Source: Leptospira kanakyensis
GTDB lineage: Bacteria > Spirochaetota > Leptospiria > Leptospirales > Leptospiraceae
NCBI RefSeq assembly: GCF_004769235.1
Contig: NZ_RQFG01000019.1
Span: 946,757 to 1,010,756 of the forward strand
Reading direction: 5' to 3'
Length of the DNA stretch: 64,000 nt
Under the pieces are notes generated by a model. The model was not told the origin of the DNA, ran no database searches, and saw only the letters and a list, made by a program, of their open reading frames with translations. Every line of letters starts with the position of its first letter. The stretch's first letter is position 1. Made by a program: the position numbers and the translations under genes. Below are positions 21,212 through 30,123 of the stretch, one piece after another.

Positions 21212-22477
21212 TCAGGATCTAGAAACCACCACATCGATAAATAAAATCAAATTTTCTGATAAGTTTCTAGCAAATGTCCGTAACATCATCCGTTCCGAAA
21301 TGTCATGGTACATCTGAGAAAGGGTCCAAGCATCCCGACTGGTTTTGGATTTATGCAAATGTTCAAAAAAATAAGGACGAAAGGACCAGTTTTTACCTAA
21401 AAAAGAATAGTCCGGTGCCATTGTCCCAGTCCCTGAGTGGTCACGAGAATAATTAGGAGAAACCTGAAACCCAAGTGGATTGGTAATGTACATCCGAAAG
21501 AAATTTCCATCCCCAAACACGTTTGTTTCAAATCCACCCTTCCATTCCCAAATTCCATTTTCTTCCGTAAAACCCATCATGATTTCTGAAAGTTTATCTT
21601 TCCAAACATTTTCCCACTCAATTTGTCGATTCATCTCTCCTTGTTTGCGGGCATGAAAGTATTCTAGGGATGATTGCATTTCCGTTCGGTAATCAAATCG
21701 TTTGGCAAATTCAGTTTGTGGTTTGGCAAAATAAAAACCTTGGATGTATCTTGCCCCATAATTCAAAGCATTGTAAAGTTCATCTTCTGATTCAATCCCC
21801 TCAAAAAGCAAACTACTCCCCAAAGATTCTCCAAGTTTAGAAAGATTGAGTAGAATTTCTTTGAAGTTCCGTGAAAATGTTGATCGCCTTAACATTTGTA
21901 AGTCGACCTTGATAATTTCCGGATGGAATAATCCAATGCGATCTAAGTTACTTGCTTCTGATCCTGCATCATCCACAGCAATAGAAAACCCTTCTTGCCG
22001 ATATAAATTTAAAACTGGGCGAAGTAATTCTAAATTATGTGGAAACCTTTCTTCGGTAATTTCAATGACAATCCTTTCTGGATCCACTCCCACTTCTCTC
22101 ACCATTTGGATGGTTTGTGGAAGTGCCGTTTCCAATTGTAGGAGAGCATGATACATTACATTTGGGGAAATGTTTAAAAATAACTTGGTTTCCGCGGGAG
22201 CTTCTTCCGCAAATCTTTGTAAGGCGGCAAAACGAATCTCTTCATCTACCTTTTTTTTCAGGAAAAAAATTTCATCATACCCAAAAGTCTGGGATAAAAA
22301 GAATTCTCCAAGACTCACAAGTCCTTCCGGTGTGGAAAGACGTCCCAATAGTTCATAGCCGTAAATGCCAGTGGATTCGGACGAGAGGATGGGTTGGAAA
22401 ACGGGAACGAGGGTTCCCCCTGATAACCAATCTTTCCATTCTCGTAAAAATTTATGGCTTTCTCTTTCTGTAATCAT
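21212..22477 (-). CDS. EAL-domain cyclic-di-GMP phosphodiesterase
   Basis: 421 residues from the ATG at 22477 (a TTG four codons earlier is less likely). The EAL domain spans about residues 24-265: VPVFQPILS, the signature as Y-E42-L-L-G-R-L, NISPN, IEITEE, DDAGSEASNLDRIGLFHPEIIKVD and EGIESEDELYNALNYGARYIQGFYFAKP. The metal- and substrate-binding acidic residues (E42, the ITEE Glu, the DD pair, the KVD Asp, the EGIE Glu) are all present, so it is probably active and hydrolyses c-di-GMP to pGpG. The C-terminal ~150 residues form another domain with aromatic-rich segments (NVFGDGNFFRMYITNPLGFQ), likely a ligand or redox sensor. No membrane segments. Confidence 0.9.
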   Translation of the reverse strand: MITERESHKFLREWKDWLSGGTLVPVFQPILSSESTGIYGYELLGRLSTPEGLVSLGEFFLSQTFGYDEIFFLKKKVDEEIRFAALQRFAEEAPAETKLFLNISPNVMYHALLQLETALPQTIQMVREVGVDPERIVIEITEERFPHNLELLRPVLNLYRQEGFSIAVDDAGSEASNLDRIGLFHPEIIKVDLQMLRRSTFSRNFKEILLNLSKLGESLGSSLLFEGIESEDELYNALNYGARYIQGFYFAKPQTEFAKRFDYRTEMQSSLEYFHARKQGEMNRQIEWENVWKDKLSEIMMGFTEENGIWEWKGGFETNVFGDGNFFRMYITNPLGFQVSPNYSRDHSGTGTMAPDYSFLGKNWSFRPYFFEHLHKSKTSRDAWTLSQMYHDISERMMLRTFARNLSENLILFIDVVVSRS

Positions 22478-22620
22478 AGACCGATGCAACTTTATATTGC
22501 AAGATCGGTACCAATAAGCATTGTAGGGAATTTTACTGCATTATGCTCAAAAAATAAACATTCGAGAACACAATGTCAAATATGGAGTTTTTTGCTGCCC
22601 ACAAAATAAGCAAAATGGCA

Positions 22621-22652
22621 TAAAAAAACCACCCAAGTTGCCCTAGGTGGTT
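22621..22652 (-). terminator. Rho-independent terminator of the small lipoprotein gene
   Basis: On the minus strand AACCACC pairs with GGTGGTT around a loop of about 12 bases and is followed by seven T. It lies 24 bp past the stop of the 54-residue lipoprotein gene. Confidence 0.8.
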
Positions 22653-22675
22653 TCTAAAGTTTTTTAGAGTAGAAA

Positions 22676-22840
22676 TTATTTAATGTCTCTAGCTCTAGTT
22701 TTGAATGAATCATCCAATTTTGGTTTTTTAGAAGGTTTTGGTTCTTCCACCACTGGCGTTTGTTTAACTTCTTCAGAGGCACAGTTAATCATAAATACAG
22801 CCAAAAAAGCAATGATCAGCATAGACGAAATTTTTTTCAT
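22676..22840 (-). CDS. Small lipoprotein (54 residues)
   Basis: A short gene below usual length cut-offs. It starts with MKKISSMLIIAFLAVFMINC, a textbook signal peptide ending in the lipobox MINC, so the mature lipoprotein begins at Cys20 with ASEEVK and is only 35 residues. The mature part is Pro/Lys-rich (VVEEPKPSKKPK) and ends DDSFKTRARDIK; such tails are often unstructured spacers or interact with peptidoglycan or other envelope proteins. Strong supports are AAGGAG seven bases before the ATG and a good terminator 24 bp after the TAA, giving a complete single-gene unit divergent from tmk. Function unknown; the strong signals suggest high expression. Confidence 0.85.
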   Translation of the reverse strand: MKKISSMLIIAFLAVFMINCASEEVKQTPVVEEPKPSKKPKLDDSFKTRARDIK

Positions 22841-22919
22841 GTTTTTGCTCCTTAGACTAAATTGTCGAGTTTAGTAAATAAGTCGAGGAAAAAACGCCCT
22901 TTCTTAAAATGGAGGGGAT

Positions 22920-23525
22920 ATGCCTCAAAATAATCAGTTCTTTGTCTTTGAAGGGATCGATGGTTCCGGGAAAACCACCGTCTCTCGTTTGGTTTCCGAA
23001 GCACTCTTAAAAAAATCCATCCCAAACCTCTGGCATAGGGAACCAACGGACAGTGTGTACGGTAAAAAAATCAGAGAATTCTTAGAAGGTAAAATTAAAC
23101 TAAACAAAGAAGAACAAATTGATATCTTTATAAAGGATCGTGAGGTATCCGTAAGCGAAGTCATCTTACCAACGTTAAAGAATGGCAAATCAATTGTACA
23201 AGATAGATATTATTTTTCCACTGCTGCCTACCAAGGTCGCGATGAAGAACATGCTGCTGACATTTTATACAAAAATGAAGACAAAGGTTTTCCTGAACCC
23301 AACCGGATTTATTTTTTAGACCTTTCCCCCGAAGAAGCCCACGAACGAAGAACCACAAGAGGCGGCACCAAAGAGGTGTTTGATGTGGATTCTGAACAAA
23401 TTCGTATCTACCAAAACTATTTGGCAATTTTGCCCGAGTCCACGATCTTTGTGGATGCCACCGCAGAATTAGAGGAAGTAGTGGCTTTTTGTGTAGAGGA
23501 TATTCTGAAATCAATAGAAGGATAA
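22920..23525 (+). CDS. tmk: Thymidylate kinase
   Basis: 201 residues. Phosphorylates dTMP to dTDP with ATP, essential for dTTP supply. The P-loop is G12-x-x-G15-S-G-K18-T-T, the DR(Y/H) motif is in QDRYYFSTAAYQG, and the LID region is ERRTTRGGTKEVFD. GGAGGGG lies just before the ATG at 22920. The gene converges on the methyltransferase gene with no gap (stops at 23525 and 23526). Confidence 0.95.
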   Translation: MPQNNQFFVFEGIDGSGKTTVSRLVSEALLKKSIPNLWHREPTDSVYGKKIREFLEGKIKLNKEEQIDIFIKDREVSVSEVILPTLKNGKSIVQDRYYFSTAAYQGRDEEHAADILYKNEDKGFPEPNRIYFLDLSPEEAHERRTTRGGTKEVFDVDSEQIRIYQNYLAILPESTIFVDATAELEEVVAFCVEDILKSIEG

Positions 23526-24410
23526 CTATCCCTTCTTCACCATATAAACCATCATATCACCGATCTGGAACCACTTCACCACTCGGTCCATAATCTGCTT
23601 CCGGAATCTGAAAAAAAAGCCGGCGCCAGCACGAGTTGTCATTCCACTTCCATAGGTAAAGGAAACGGGTTTCCTGTATCCGAGAGACAATAATAACCGT
23701 TTCAAACCTTTGTAAGAATAATAATAAAGATGTTCGGGAACATTTAAATACCTCCAAGTGAGGCCCGCCAGTTTGGCTAGGAGTCCATACCGACAAGTGG
23801 ACAGGATGAGTATTCCGCCTGGTTTCAAATGGTTTTGGATTTTTTCCAAGGTTTCCTTTGGTTTGTGGAGGTGTTCGATGGTAGCCCAAAGAGTGATGAC
23901 ATCATACTTGTTTTGAAACTCTGGATCCCAATCGAGAAAGTTCTCTTGGAAGATGTTTAAGTTTAAGGTTTCACGAGCAAAACGAACGGGACCATCGGCG
24001 ATTTCAATTCCGAAAGCATCATAACCTCGGTCTTTTTGGTAAGCCACAAAGTAACCCGCAGCACAACCGATGTCCAAAGAGGAAAGTTTTTCTCCCGATT
24101 TTGTTTGAGCGAGACGATCCTCCTCCCAGATAAAAAAATCCAAATCCTTTAGATTGAGTTGGAAGACCCTTGAGATTTCTGTGCGGAGTTTGTCTGAGTA
24201 ATAATTGTCATAACCCCTTTCTGTCCTTTGGGTAAAATAAGAATCATCATAATACTTTTTAACCGCAAGGAAATCTGGCTGCGGGTTCACTTGGACAAGT
24301 CCGCAAAACTCACAGGAGACGATGGAAAAAGATTCCCCGAGAGGGCTCTCTTTAGTATAAATAGGACGGAAGCGGTTTTGTCTGCAGGTATTACAAGGAA
24401 TTAGTTCCAC
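23526..24410 (-). CDS. Class I SAM-dependent methyltransferase with N-terminal zinc ribbon
   Basis: 294 residues. The first ~45 residues hold two Cys pairs (C6-x2-C and C-x2-C in VSCEFCGLVQ), a zinc-ribbon pattern common in this group. A Rossmann methyltransferase core follows, with the SAM motif LDIGCAAGYF, the acidic GIEIADG and the post-motif DVITLWATIEHLHKPKETLEKIQNHLKPGG. Such ubiE/Methyltransf_23-type proteins with an N-terminal ribbon often modify sugars or polyketide-like metabolites; the acceptor is unknown. It begins 7 bp after the metal ABC permease gene and is probably the last gene of that operon, which is unexplained functionally. Confidence 0.8.
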   Translation of the reverse strand: MELIPCNTCRQNRFRPIYTKESPLGESFSIVSCEFCGLVQVNPQPDFLAVKKYYDDSYFTQRTERGYDNYYSDKLRTEISRVFQLNLKDLDFFIWEEDRLAQTKSGEKLSSLDIGCAAGYFVAYQKDRGYDAFGIEIADGPVRFARETLNLNIFQENFLDWDPEFQNKYDVITLWATIEHLHKPKETLEKIQNHLKPGGILILSTCRYGLLAKLAGLTWRYLNVPEHLYYYSYKGLKRLLLSLGYRKPVSFTYGSGMTTRAGAGFFFRFRKQIMDRVVKWFQIGDMMVYMVKKG

Positions 24411-24417
24411 AAATTAC

Positions 24418-25272
24418 CTATCGGACAGATTTAGAAAAAACGGAAGTAGTAAGAAAGCGAACCAAATGAATAAAAAACGCCAAAACACAAAGAACTAGAA
24501 TGATGCTAGACGATGTTGGAAAGTAAATGAGCTCCCCATTTCTTTCAATCCCAATGAGTGAAATTAAAAATCCGGAGATGGTAGCTAGTACAGAAAATAA
24601 AGCACAAACCAGGGTGAGAAGTTTTAAAGAACGAATGATGGGAAGCAGTGCAAACACTGGTAAAATCAAATGAGCGATGCTATAAAAAGTTCCAAGTAAA
24701 TTTACCGCAACCGTGAGAGAAGCAGCAAGGATGATATAAAACAAAAGATCAAAAGGAAGAGGGTTTCCCACTTGGATTTTGTATTCGTCCCGATCAAAAC
24801 TGATGAAAAGGAATCGTCTAAAAAAACTCAAATAAAGAATAAAAAAGAAAACAGCAATATATAGGCCAAATGAATCGGCTCTCACTTGCGAAGTTAAAAT
24901 ATCTCCAAAAAAAGCAGCCATCAAATGGTTTTGGACATTCCCTCCAAGAGCCAACATTACTTGCGATGCTGCGGAAAAAAATACAAAGAGAATGCCGAGG
25001 ATCACCTCCTCTTTCATTCCTGGAAGTTTCCTTACATACAAAAGAGGAAATACCAAAACACAGGAAAATAAAACAGGAAAAATTTCACCTGGCCATTCCA
25101 TAAACAAGGATAAGGCGACAGAAAAAGTCACTGCTTGGGAAAGGGTAACTCCAAAGAATGTCATACCTCGGAGTACAATTAAAATTCCAAGAACTGATAA
25201 AAGGGCACCAACTAGGCTACCCACTACCATTTGTGGTAAAAACAAATTCCAACTAGAAAGTATATTAGTCAT
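24418..25272 (-). CDS. Metal ABC transporter permease (ABC-3, ZnuB-like)
   Basis: About 284 residues from the ATG at 25272; a GTG at 25302 is possible but has no ribosome site. Eight or so membrane segments span the protein, with the ABC-3 family signature region GILIVLRGMTFFGVTLSQAVTFSVAL and a conserved SIAHLILPVFALLPI. It forms the inner-membrane channel for Zn2+ or Mn2+. Its ATG overlaps the ATPase gene stop by 8 bp, so the two are translationally coupled. Metal specificity cannot be read from the permease. Confidence 0.9.
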   Translation of the reverse strand: MTNILSSWNLFLPQMVVGSLVGALLSVLGILIVLRGMTFFGVTLSQAVTFSVALSLFMEWPGEIFPVLFSCVLVFPLLYVRKLPGMKEEVILGILFVFFSAASQVMLALGGNVQNHLMAAFFGDILTSQVRADSFGLYIAVFFFILYLSFFRRFLFISFDRDEYKIQVGNPLPFDLLFYIILAASLTVAVNLLGTFYSIAHLILPVFALLPIIRSLKLLTLVCALFSVLATISGFLISLIGIERNGELIYFPTSSSIILVLCVLAFFIHLVRFLTTSVFSKSVR

Positions 25273-25978
25273 GATGGTGGCAGTTTGGTGGCCTTTCTCC
25301 ACTGGTGATATTGTAGAGTTTTCCTTCGTCTATTTCGAAAATTTCATCAAACCCAAATCCCCAATCATGTTCCAAACTATGAGTGATAAAACATAGAGAC
25401 CTGTTTCCAGTTTTTAAATATTCAGAAAGGATTGATTGGAAAAGTTCTCTGGCATTATGATCCAAAGAATCCATTGGTTCATCTAAAAAAATCAAATTGG
25501 CTTTGGTGAGAAGGGAACGAAGGATGAGAACTTTTTGTAATTGTCCCCCACTACAAAGAGAAATTTGTTTTTTCAAATAAGAGCTAACACCAGTTCTTTC
25601 AATAAGCATCATATCTTCGTCAGAAAATTTCTTTTTGGGAAAAAAACTAAGGCCAATGTTTTTTGGCATAAGTAGTACATCTTGTACTCTCAGAGGGAAA
25701 TCCAAAGACATTTTTTTGGCTTGAGGAACGTAGGAAGTGGTAATTTGTTTTGAAAACTGAATGGAACCAGAAAGCGGTGGAAGTAAATCGGTTAAGGTTC
25801 GAAATAGTGTGGTTTTCCCTGCACCATTCCCTCCAACAAGGGCATAGGTTTTCTTTGGATGGATGTGCAAATGGATATCGGAAACAACAGGAAATTCCTT
25901 CCGGTATCCCACACTCAAATTTTCCGTATGGATAAAAGTAGAAGGGAGATTGATACTATTTGGTTCTGTCGCTTGCAT
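25265..25978 (-). CDS. Metal ABC transporter ATP-binding protein (ZnuC-like)
   Basis: 237 residues. Walker A is GGNGAGKTT, the ABC signature is LCSGGQLQKV, Walker B is LIFLDEPMDSLD and the switch His lies in FITHSLEHDWGF. It powers the ABC-3 permease encoded next to it. The C-terminus ends NCHHHD, a short His cluster that could sense or hand over metal. It overlaps the substrate-binding protein gene by 23 bp and the permease gene by 8 bp, so these genes form one translationally coupled unit. Confidence 0.93.
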   Translation of the reverse strand: MQATEPNSINLPSTFIHTENLSVGYRKEFPVVSDIHLHIHPKKTYALVGGNGAGKTTLFRTLTDLLPPLSGSIQFSKQITTSYVPQAKKMSLDFPLRVQDVLLMPKNIGLSFFPKKKFSDEDMMLIERTGVSSYLKKQISLCSGGQLQKVLILRSLLTKANLIFLDEPMDSLDHNARELFQSILSEYLKTGNRSLCFITHSLEHDWGFGFDEIFEIDEGKLYNITSGERPPNCHHHD

Positions 25979-26900
25979 CTCGTATTTTTTGTAACATCAA
26001 CCTTAGAGTGTCTTCATAGGTGACAGCTTCAGGTGACCCTCCCACAGAAACAGGCAGAGTGACAACCACGGAACCCGGAACCTTAGAAGATACATACTCT
26101 GCATACTTTGGATTGTGATAAGGGCCAATCAAGATAATTTTTATCTTTTCGGCAGTCATATAAGAAATGACCTGATCCATATAACGAACCGAAGGTGGAA
26201 CCCCGGGACGTTCTTCGATGGTTAAGTTGGCGTTAAACTTGAACCTAGAAGCCAAATACACAAATTGGTCATGAAAAACAGCAACTTTTAACCCAAAGTA
26301 TGGTTCCATTTTTTTCATTTCTTCTTTTGTGAGTTGGATGAGACGTTTTTTAAAAGTATTAAAATTTCCTTCATAGTATTCCCCGTTCAAAGGATCCACA
26401 CGAGTCAGAGCATTTTTAATATTTTGAGCCATTTGGATGGCGTTGATCGGATCATTCCAATAATGCGGATTTCCATAAATATGCATATCCCCCATGGATC
26501 TATCCATCATCACCGTGGGTTCCCCGAGGATCTTCACTCCAAAAGAAGTATCACAAAACCCCGGTTGTCCTTTTTGGATTTTGATATTTCGAGATTGTTG
26601 TTGGAGGTAAGGAATCCAACCAATTTCTAAATCCAGTCCAATCACACAAAGCACATCGGCTTCACTGAGTTTAACCAAAAAGTCAGGTCTTGTCATCACA
26701 AAATGGGGATCATCGGTTCCGCGAATCATTCCAGAAACTTCGGCTCTGTCACCTGCAACTTGTTCTGCGATGTATTTGATATCGGGAAGACTTGTGACGA
26801 GTGAAACCTTAGCATTAAGGTTTGTTGTGAAAACCGTCGCCGAAAAAAAACTAAAAAATAGAATTTTGGATACTTTGTTTGAAAACAATTTCTGTAACAT
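25956..26900 (-). CDS. Metal ABC transporter substrate-binding protein (ZnuA/TroA family)
   Basis: 314 residues with a signal peptide (about residues 1-30, ending TTNLNA-KVS) and no lipobox, so it is soluble in the periplasm. Cluster A-I metal ligands can be placed: His in DDPHFVMTRP, His in NPHYWNDP, His in VFHDQFVYLASRF and an acidic residue near the C-terminus (SPEAVTYEDT). A short Met/His stretch (MGDMHIYGNPH) sits where zinc-specific members carry a longer His-rich loop, so specificity for zinc versus manganese is uncertain from this protein alone. The putative zinc-type operator upstream favours zinc. It lies 18 bp after the outer-membrane barrel gene. Confidence 0.9.
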   Translation of the reverse strand: MLQKLFSNKVSKILFFSFFSATVFTTNLNAKVSLVTSLPDIKYIAEQVAGDRAEVSGMIRGTDDPHFVMTRPDFLVKLSEADVLCVIGLDLEIGWIPYLQQQSRNIKIQKGQPGFCDTSFGVKILGEPTVMMDRSMGDMHIYGNPHYWNDPINAIQMAQNIKNALTRVDPLNGEYYEGNFNTFKKRLIQLTKEEMKKMEPYFGLKVAVFHDQFVYLASRFKFNANLTIEERPGVPPSVRYMDQVISYMTAEKIKIILIGPYHNPKYAEYVSSKVPGSVVVTLPVSVGGSPEAVTYEDTLRLMLQKIRDASDRTK

Positions 26901-26918
26901 CGTTTGCCTCTTTTGTTT

Positions 26919-28277
26919 TTAATAACTATGTGCGGGATGAGAACCAAGAACCGCAACGGTTTGGATATAAAATCGATATTCCCTAGTTTCTTCGCCAGAG
27001 GTTCGCGAATAGTCTTGGATGTATCTTCTTTCGACAGAACCTCTGACCTTCCCAAATTCAGAACTATGAAATGTCATTTGGAAAGATTGGGCTTCAATTG
27101 CATTTTTCGCTGGATCTCCATTTTTATCAACGAGAGACTTATCTGTAAAATAATCATACCGAAAACCCACAGACCATAACTGATGGAATTTAAAATCAAT
27201 AAATGCGTAAGCACCCCACTGGTCTTTGGTTGGGGATTTGAATTTTTGAAATGTGACTGGGTCTATATTGGAAGGAAACACTTCTTGTTGGTACCAACCT
27301 TCTCCCATCAACATAATCTCACTTAAATTAGACCGATTCCAACGTAGCACTGCATCGACCCCATACAATAACCTTTGGTTTTTTCTTTCTGTTGTGGGTT
27401 CAAACCGAATCCCAGAGAATCCAAACTGGGTTCCCCAATTGTTTCCAAAATAGTAAAAATGTTTTAAGTGGGCATAGAGAAGTGGATTGTTTTTTTGCAC
27501 ACCTGCATCATGAGAATGCCCCCACTTCCTTCCATTCGTAGCACCGAGCACAAGTTCTTGAGTGATCCACTTCCAAGGAAAAAGAATACTGAACTCAGCA
27601 CCGGTATCAATTGCTGATTCCCAACCGATAAATTTTTCGTGAACAATCGGTGTCATAGTAAAGGCACGGTCATGGGCATGGATTTTATTCAACCGACCCA
27701 CATCGATAAACATCTGACCGGCTTTGAGTGAAGTGTTGAATGGCAAAAAGGGAAACTGAACCCAAGCCTCGTGGACTTCAAAAAAATACTTACCATTTTC
27801 ACCATGGGCGGCACCAATAAAATTAGCGCGCATCCATTGGTCGACGGCCCCGTTAAACCCAAATTCGGCGGTGCGAATGTCTAGTTGGTTATCAATTCGT
27901 TCACCTGTACCTCTGGGTTTATTCCGATCCCAAGCACCAACGATGTCAAGAGCGGCATAAGCATCCATCATCAAATTTTGAGCTGACCGGTTGATTTGTT
28001 GGTTGGATTGGACAGGGGATGTGATTCCTCGACTGCCTTCGGTTCCTTTTTCTCGTTTTTCTAGATCCTGGAGATCCTTTTCTAAATCAGCTTCCCAATC
28101 AGAATCTTTCGTATCCGTTTTGGATTGTGATACGGCCGTATTTTTTTTGTTAGTTGGCTGTTTATCCTCTAATTCTTTTTCCCATTCGGAAGACTGTGCA
28201 AAAAGAATCGCAGAAAATAAAAGGGAGAGGATCACTCCCCCCTTTTTGATTTTAGAAAAACGATGGTTTAATTTCAC
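26919..28277 (-). CDS. Outer-membrane beta-barrel protein linked to metal uptake
   Basis: 452 residues. A signal peptide (to about residue 27) precedes a charged, low-complexity segment of about 70 residues rich in Asp, Glu and Lys (two EWE/DWE-type repeats), then a barrel-like region of about 350 residues: alternating aromatic and hydrophobic strands such as AYAALDIVGAWDRN, YFFEVHEAWVQFPFLPF, LWSVGFRYDYFTD and FQMTFHSSEFGKVRGSVERRYI. I do not recognise a named family; it is porin-like, without a TonB-box plug domain. Position between a lipoprotein gene and the substrate-binding protein gene, all within one operon, suggests that it admits metal (or a metal complex) across the outer membrane. 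Confidence 0.7.
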   Translation of the reverse strand: MKLNHRFSKIKKGGVILSLLFSAILFAQSSEWEKELEDKQPTNKKNTAVSQSKTDTKDSDWEADLEKDLQDLEKREKGTEGSRGITSPVQSNQQINRSAQNLMMDAYAALDIVGAWDRNKPRGTGERIDNQLDIRTAEFGFNGAVDQWMRANFIGAAHGENGKYFFEVHEAWVQFPFLPFNTSLKAGQMFIDVGRLNKIHAHDRAFTMTPIVHEKFIGWESAIDTGAEFSILFPWKWITQELVLGATNGRKWGHSHDAGVQKNNPLLYAHLKHFYYFGNNWGTQFGFSGIRFEPTTERKNQRLLYGVDAVLRWNRSNLSEIMLMGEGWYQQEVFPSNIDPVTFQKFKSPTKDQWGAYAFIDFKFHQLWSVGFRYDYFTDKSLVDKNGDPAKNAIEAQSFQMTFHSSEFGKVRGSVERRYIQDYSRTSGEETREYRFYIQTVAVLGSHPAHSY

Positions 28278-28300
28278 TTTATCTGATCGTAAACGGATAT

Positions 28301-29041
28301 CTATCGAAAGGAACCTGCAGTTCCAATGTTACTAGAATAGATTGTGATCGACTTTACAGTGGCCTTATTGATTCGCAACCCAATTCTATCTCCACCGAAA
28401 TCAGCAGCCACTCCATCTTCCTCAAATTGGTAAGTTCCTCGGGATGCTGCAGCGCATGATGATTCCCAACCAAATACATGGGCATTCCCACTCTCTTGGT
28501 GAACTTCCAAACATAAAGTTTTTTCAGCGGATACAGAAGAAGCCCAAACTCTTGGAGTATTCAATGCAGAGTTGGAACCATTGGATGCAATTTTATTCAC
28601 AGTGGTAGGAAGGATATGAAACCCTGGCCCAGATAAATTCGTAGTCGAAGGAAGGATGGCATCTAAACTAGAATCACCTTGAGAAAGAACATAAACAATC
28701 TCGATGCTTGCTTTTTTGTCTCCACCTAGACTAGACAAACTAGAGGAAGTTGTATAAACAGTAGAACTAGATCCAGTTCCAACAAGTCCACCACTGAGAG
28801 AAACGGAAGAAGAAGAAAACCCGCTAGCGACAAGGGCAGCGTTGGCATCACCACGACAAGCAGTGAAATCAATTTTTCTTCCGGCAGCCGGTGCAGAAAC
28901 ATCAGAAACCGTGCAACCTGCATTCAAAAGAAGAGCAAATAGAGCATCGTTATTATCTTTTTTGTCTGACTGAAAGAGTTCAGCACAATTCATCACAGAG
29001 AAAAGGATGGTAGAAAATAGGAAAAGTTTGGCAAATTTCAT
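28301..29041 (-). CDS. Lipoprotein, first gene of the metal-uptake operon
   Basis: 246 residues from the ATG at 29041; a longer reading to 29098 has no lipoprotein signal and would run into the operator region. The signal MKFAKLFLFSTILFSVMNC ends in the lipobox VMNC, giving a lipidated Cys19. AGAGG precedes the start. The mature part has a Ser/Gly-rich middle region (SGFSSSSVSLSGG) and a C-terminal beta-like domain with a Cys pair around CLEVHQESGNAHVFGWESSC that could form a disulphide and contains two His. No family recognised. It heads the operon with the barrel, binding protein, ATPase and permease genes, so it may be a surface or periplasmic metal-capture lipoprotein (inference). Confidence 0.75.
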   Translation of the reverse strand: MKFAKLFLFSTILFSVMNCAELFQSDKKDNNDALFALLLNAGCTVSDVSAPAAGRKIDFTACRGDANAALVASGFSSSSVSLSGGLVGTGSSSTVYTTSSSLSSLGGDKKASIEIVYVLSQGDSSLDAILPSTTNLSGPGFHILPTTVNKIASNGSNSALNTPRVWASSVSAEKTLCLEVHQESGNAHVFGWESSCAAASRGTYQFEEDGVAADFGGDRIGLRINKATVKSITIYSSNIGTAGSFR

Positions 29042-29059
29042 AAATACCTCTGTTGGCCT

Positions 29060-29087
29060 ATTATTTGCAACGCTGTTGCAAATGCAA
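29060..29087 (-). promoter_or_regulatory. Promoter with a perfect 21-bp operator (TGCAA-N5-TTGCA type)
   Basis: A perfect dyad at 29063-29083 has arms ATTTGCAAC and GTTGCAAAT around GCT. On the minus strand a possible -35 TTGCAT (29082-29087) and -10 AATAAT (29060-29065) are 16 bp apart, so the dyad fills the spacer; binding there would block RNA polymerase. The centre is 32 bp before the lipoprotein start. The core matches two sites before the CobW gene. Promoter call is moderate; dyad is certain. Confidence 0.75.
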
Positions 29088-29094
29088 CCACGTT

Positions 29095-30123
29095 TCATTT
29101 AAAAAATAAGTTTTCTGCGTTCCGGTAAAGAATTTTTTGTTTGGCTAGATCGCTGATGGGGAGATCCAAAAGCCGCGTAATGGGATGATTTAGGTTATAG
29201 GGAATGTTCGGAAAGTCAGATCCAAAGTAAATTTGGTCCTGGTATCTTTCCAAATAGGATACGGCCGCATCCACATCTTCTGCTTTCCCAGTCGCAAGGA
29301 AGTCTACAAAGACCATTGTGGTATCAAGAGCCAAATTAGGATACGTATCCAGTAACGAAGCATAGGCGGAGATTTCATTGGCTCCCATATGGGCCACAAT
29401 CACTTCTAACTGGGGATAGGTTTCGAGAAATGGTTTAAAAAATTGAATCCCTGTAAATTCACCTGGAAGTGGTGCGGTTCCCGTATGGATGAGGATAGGA
29501 ATTTGTTTTTCTTGTAAATAAAGGAAGGTATCGGCTAGTTCCGGTCGGTTTAAATTGAGTTTGGAGACTTCGCAGTGGAGTTTAAAACCTCGGAACCCAA
29601 AATCTTCCACTCCCTTTTTTACATAACCAAGAACTCCCTCTTCTGGATAAAAAGTCCCAAAGGGAACCGCTCCTTTCCAATTTTTATAATTGGCATTCGT
29701 CCAATCGTTTAAAGAAGAAGCCATACCAGCTTTATGCGCATAGTTTAATGTAGTAAATCGTTTGATCCCGTTGTGATGAAGTCGTTCCACTCGTTCCATT
29801 TCTGGCAGTCGGTATCCAATGGCCCAGTTCACATTATCAAACCAACGCCAAATCAGTTTCATCACTGTCTCTGGAAAAAAATGTGTATGGATGTCAAAAA
29901 TATAAGGAATTCCTAAATCACGAATGCGTGTTAAATGGTCAGGAGTTTCGGAATCTAGAATGGGTGGAAAAGTATCTCCCCTCCAAGAAAAAGGAGAAGA
30001 GATACGAATGTCAGGTTTGTTAGAAGATTTTATACCTTCCCCTTCTTCCATAAAACATGCGTAACAGGGAAGAAGAGGATTTGTTTCTGCTTTTTTATGC
30101 AGTGACTGGTGCTTTCTTTCCAC
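29095..30123 (-). CDS. Amidohydrolase_2 family metal-dependent hydrolase
   Basis: 342 residues at most; the longest reading starts with GTG at 30123 and an ATG at 30051 is the alternative, neither with a clear ribosome site. The TIM-barrel metal motif [11 protein letters not shown] (H-x-H), later [33 protein letters not shown] and the C-terminal FGSDFPN are typical of the amidohydrolase_2 family (decarboxylase and hydrolase members acting on ring or carboxyl substrates). The 5' end overlaps the acyl-CoA dehydrogenase stop by 29 bp if GTG is used. The substrate is unknown; the context hints at fatty or aromatic acid breakdown. Confidence 0.8.
   Translation of the reverse strand: MERKHQSLHKKAETNPLLPCYACFMEEGEGIKSSNKPDIRISSPFSWRGDTFPPILDSETPDHLTRIRDLGIPYIFDIHTHFFPETVMKLIWRWFDNVNWAIGYRLPEMERVERLHHNGIKRFTTLNYAHKAGMASSLNDWTNANYKNWKGAVPFGTFYPEEGVLGYVKKGVEDFGFRGFKLHCEVSKLNLNRPELADTFLYLQEKQIPILIHTGTAPLPGEFTGIQFFKPFLETYPQLEVIVAHMGANEISAYASLLDTYPNLALDTTMVFVDFLATGKAEDVDAAVSYLERYQDQIYFGSDFPNIPYNLNHPITRLLDLPISDLAKQKILYRNAENLFFK

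Noticed and set aside
22484..22502. TGCAA...TTGCA dyad before the EAL gene
   Set aside because: The spacing is seven bases rather than five, and the gene has no zinc link.
22683..22874. 63-codon plus-strand ORF
   Set aside because: It overlaps the real small lipoprotein gene on the minus strand, which has a signal peptide, ribosome site and terminator.
28301..29098. Longer start for the metal-operon lipoprotein at 29098
   Set aside because: It would place 19 residues before the lipoprotein signal and run over the promoter dyad.
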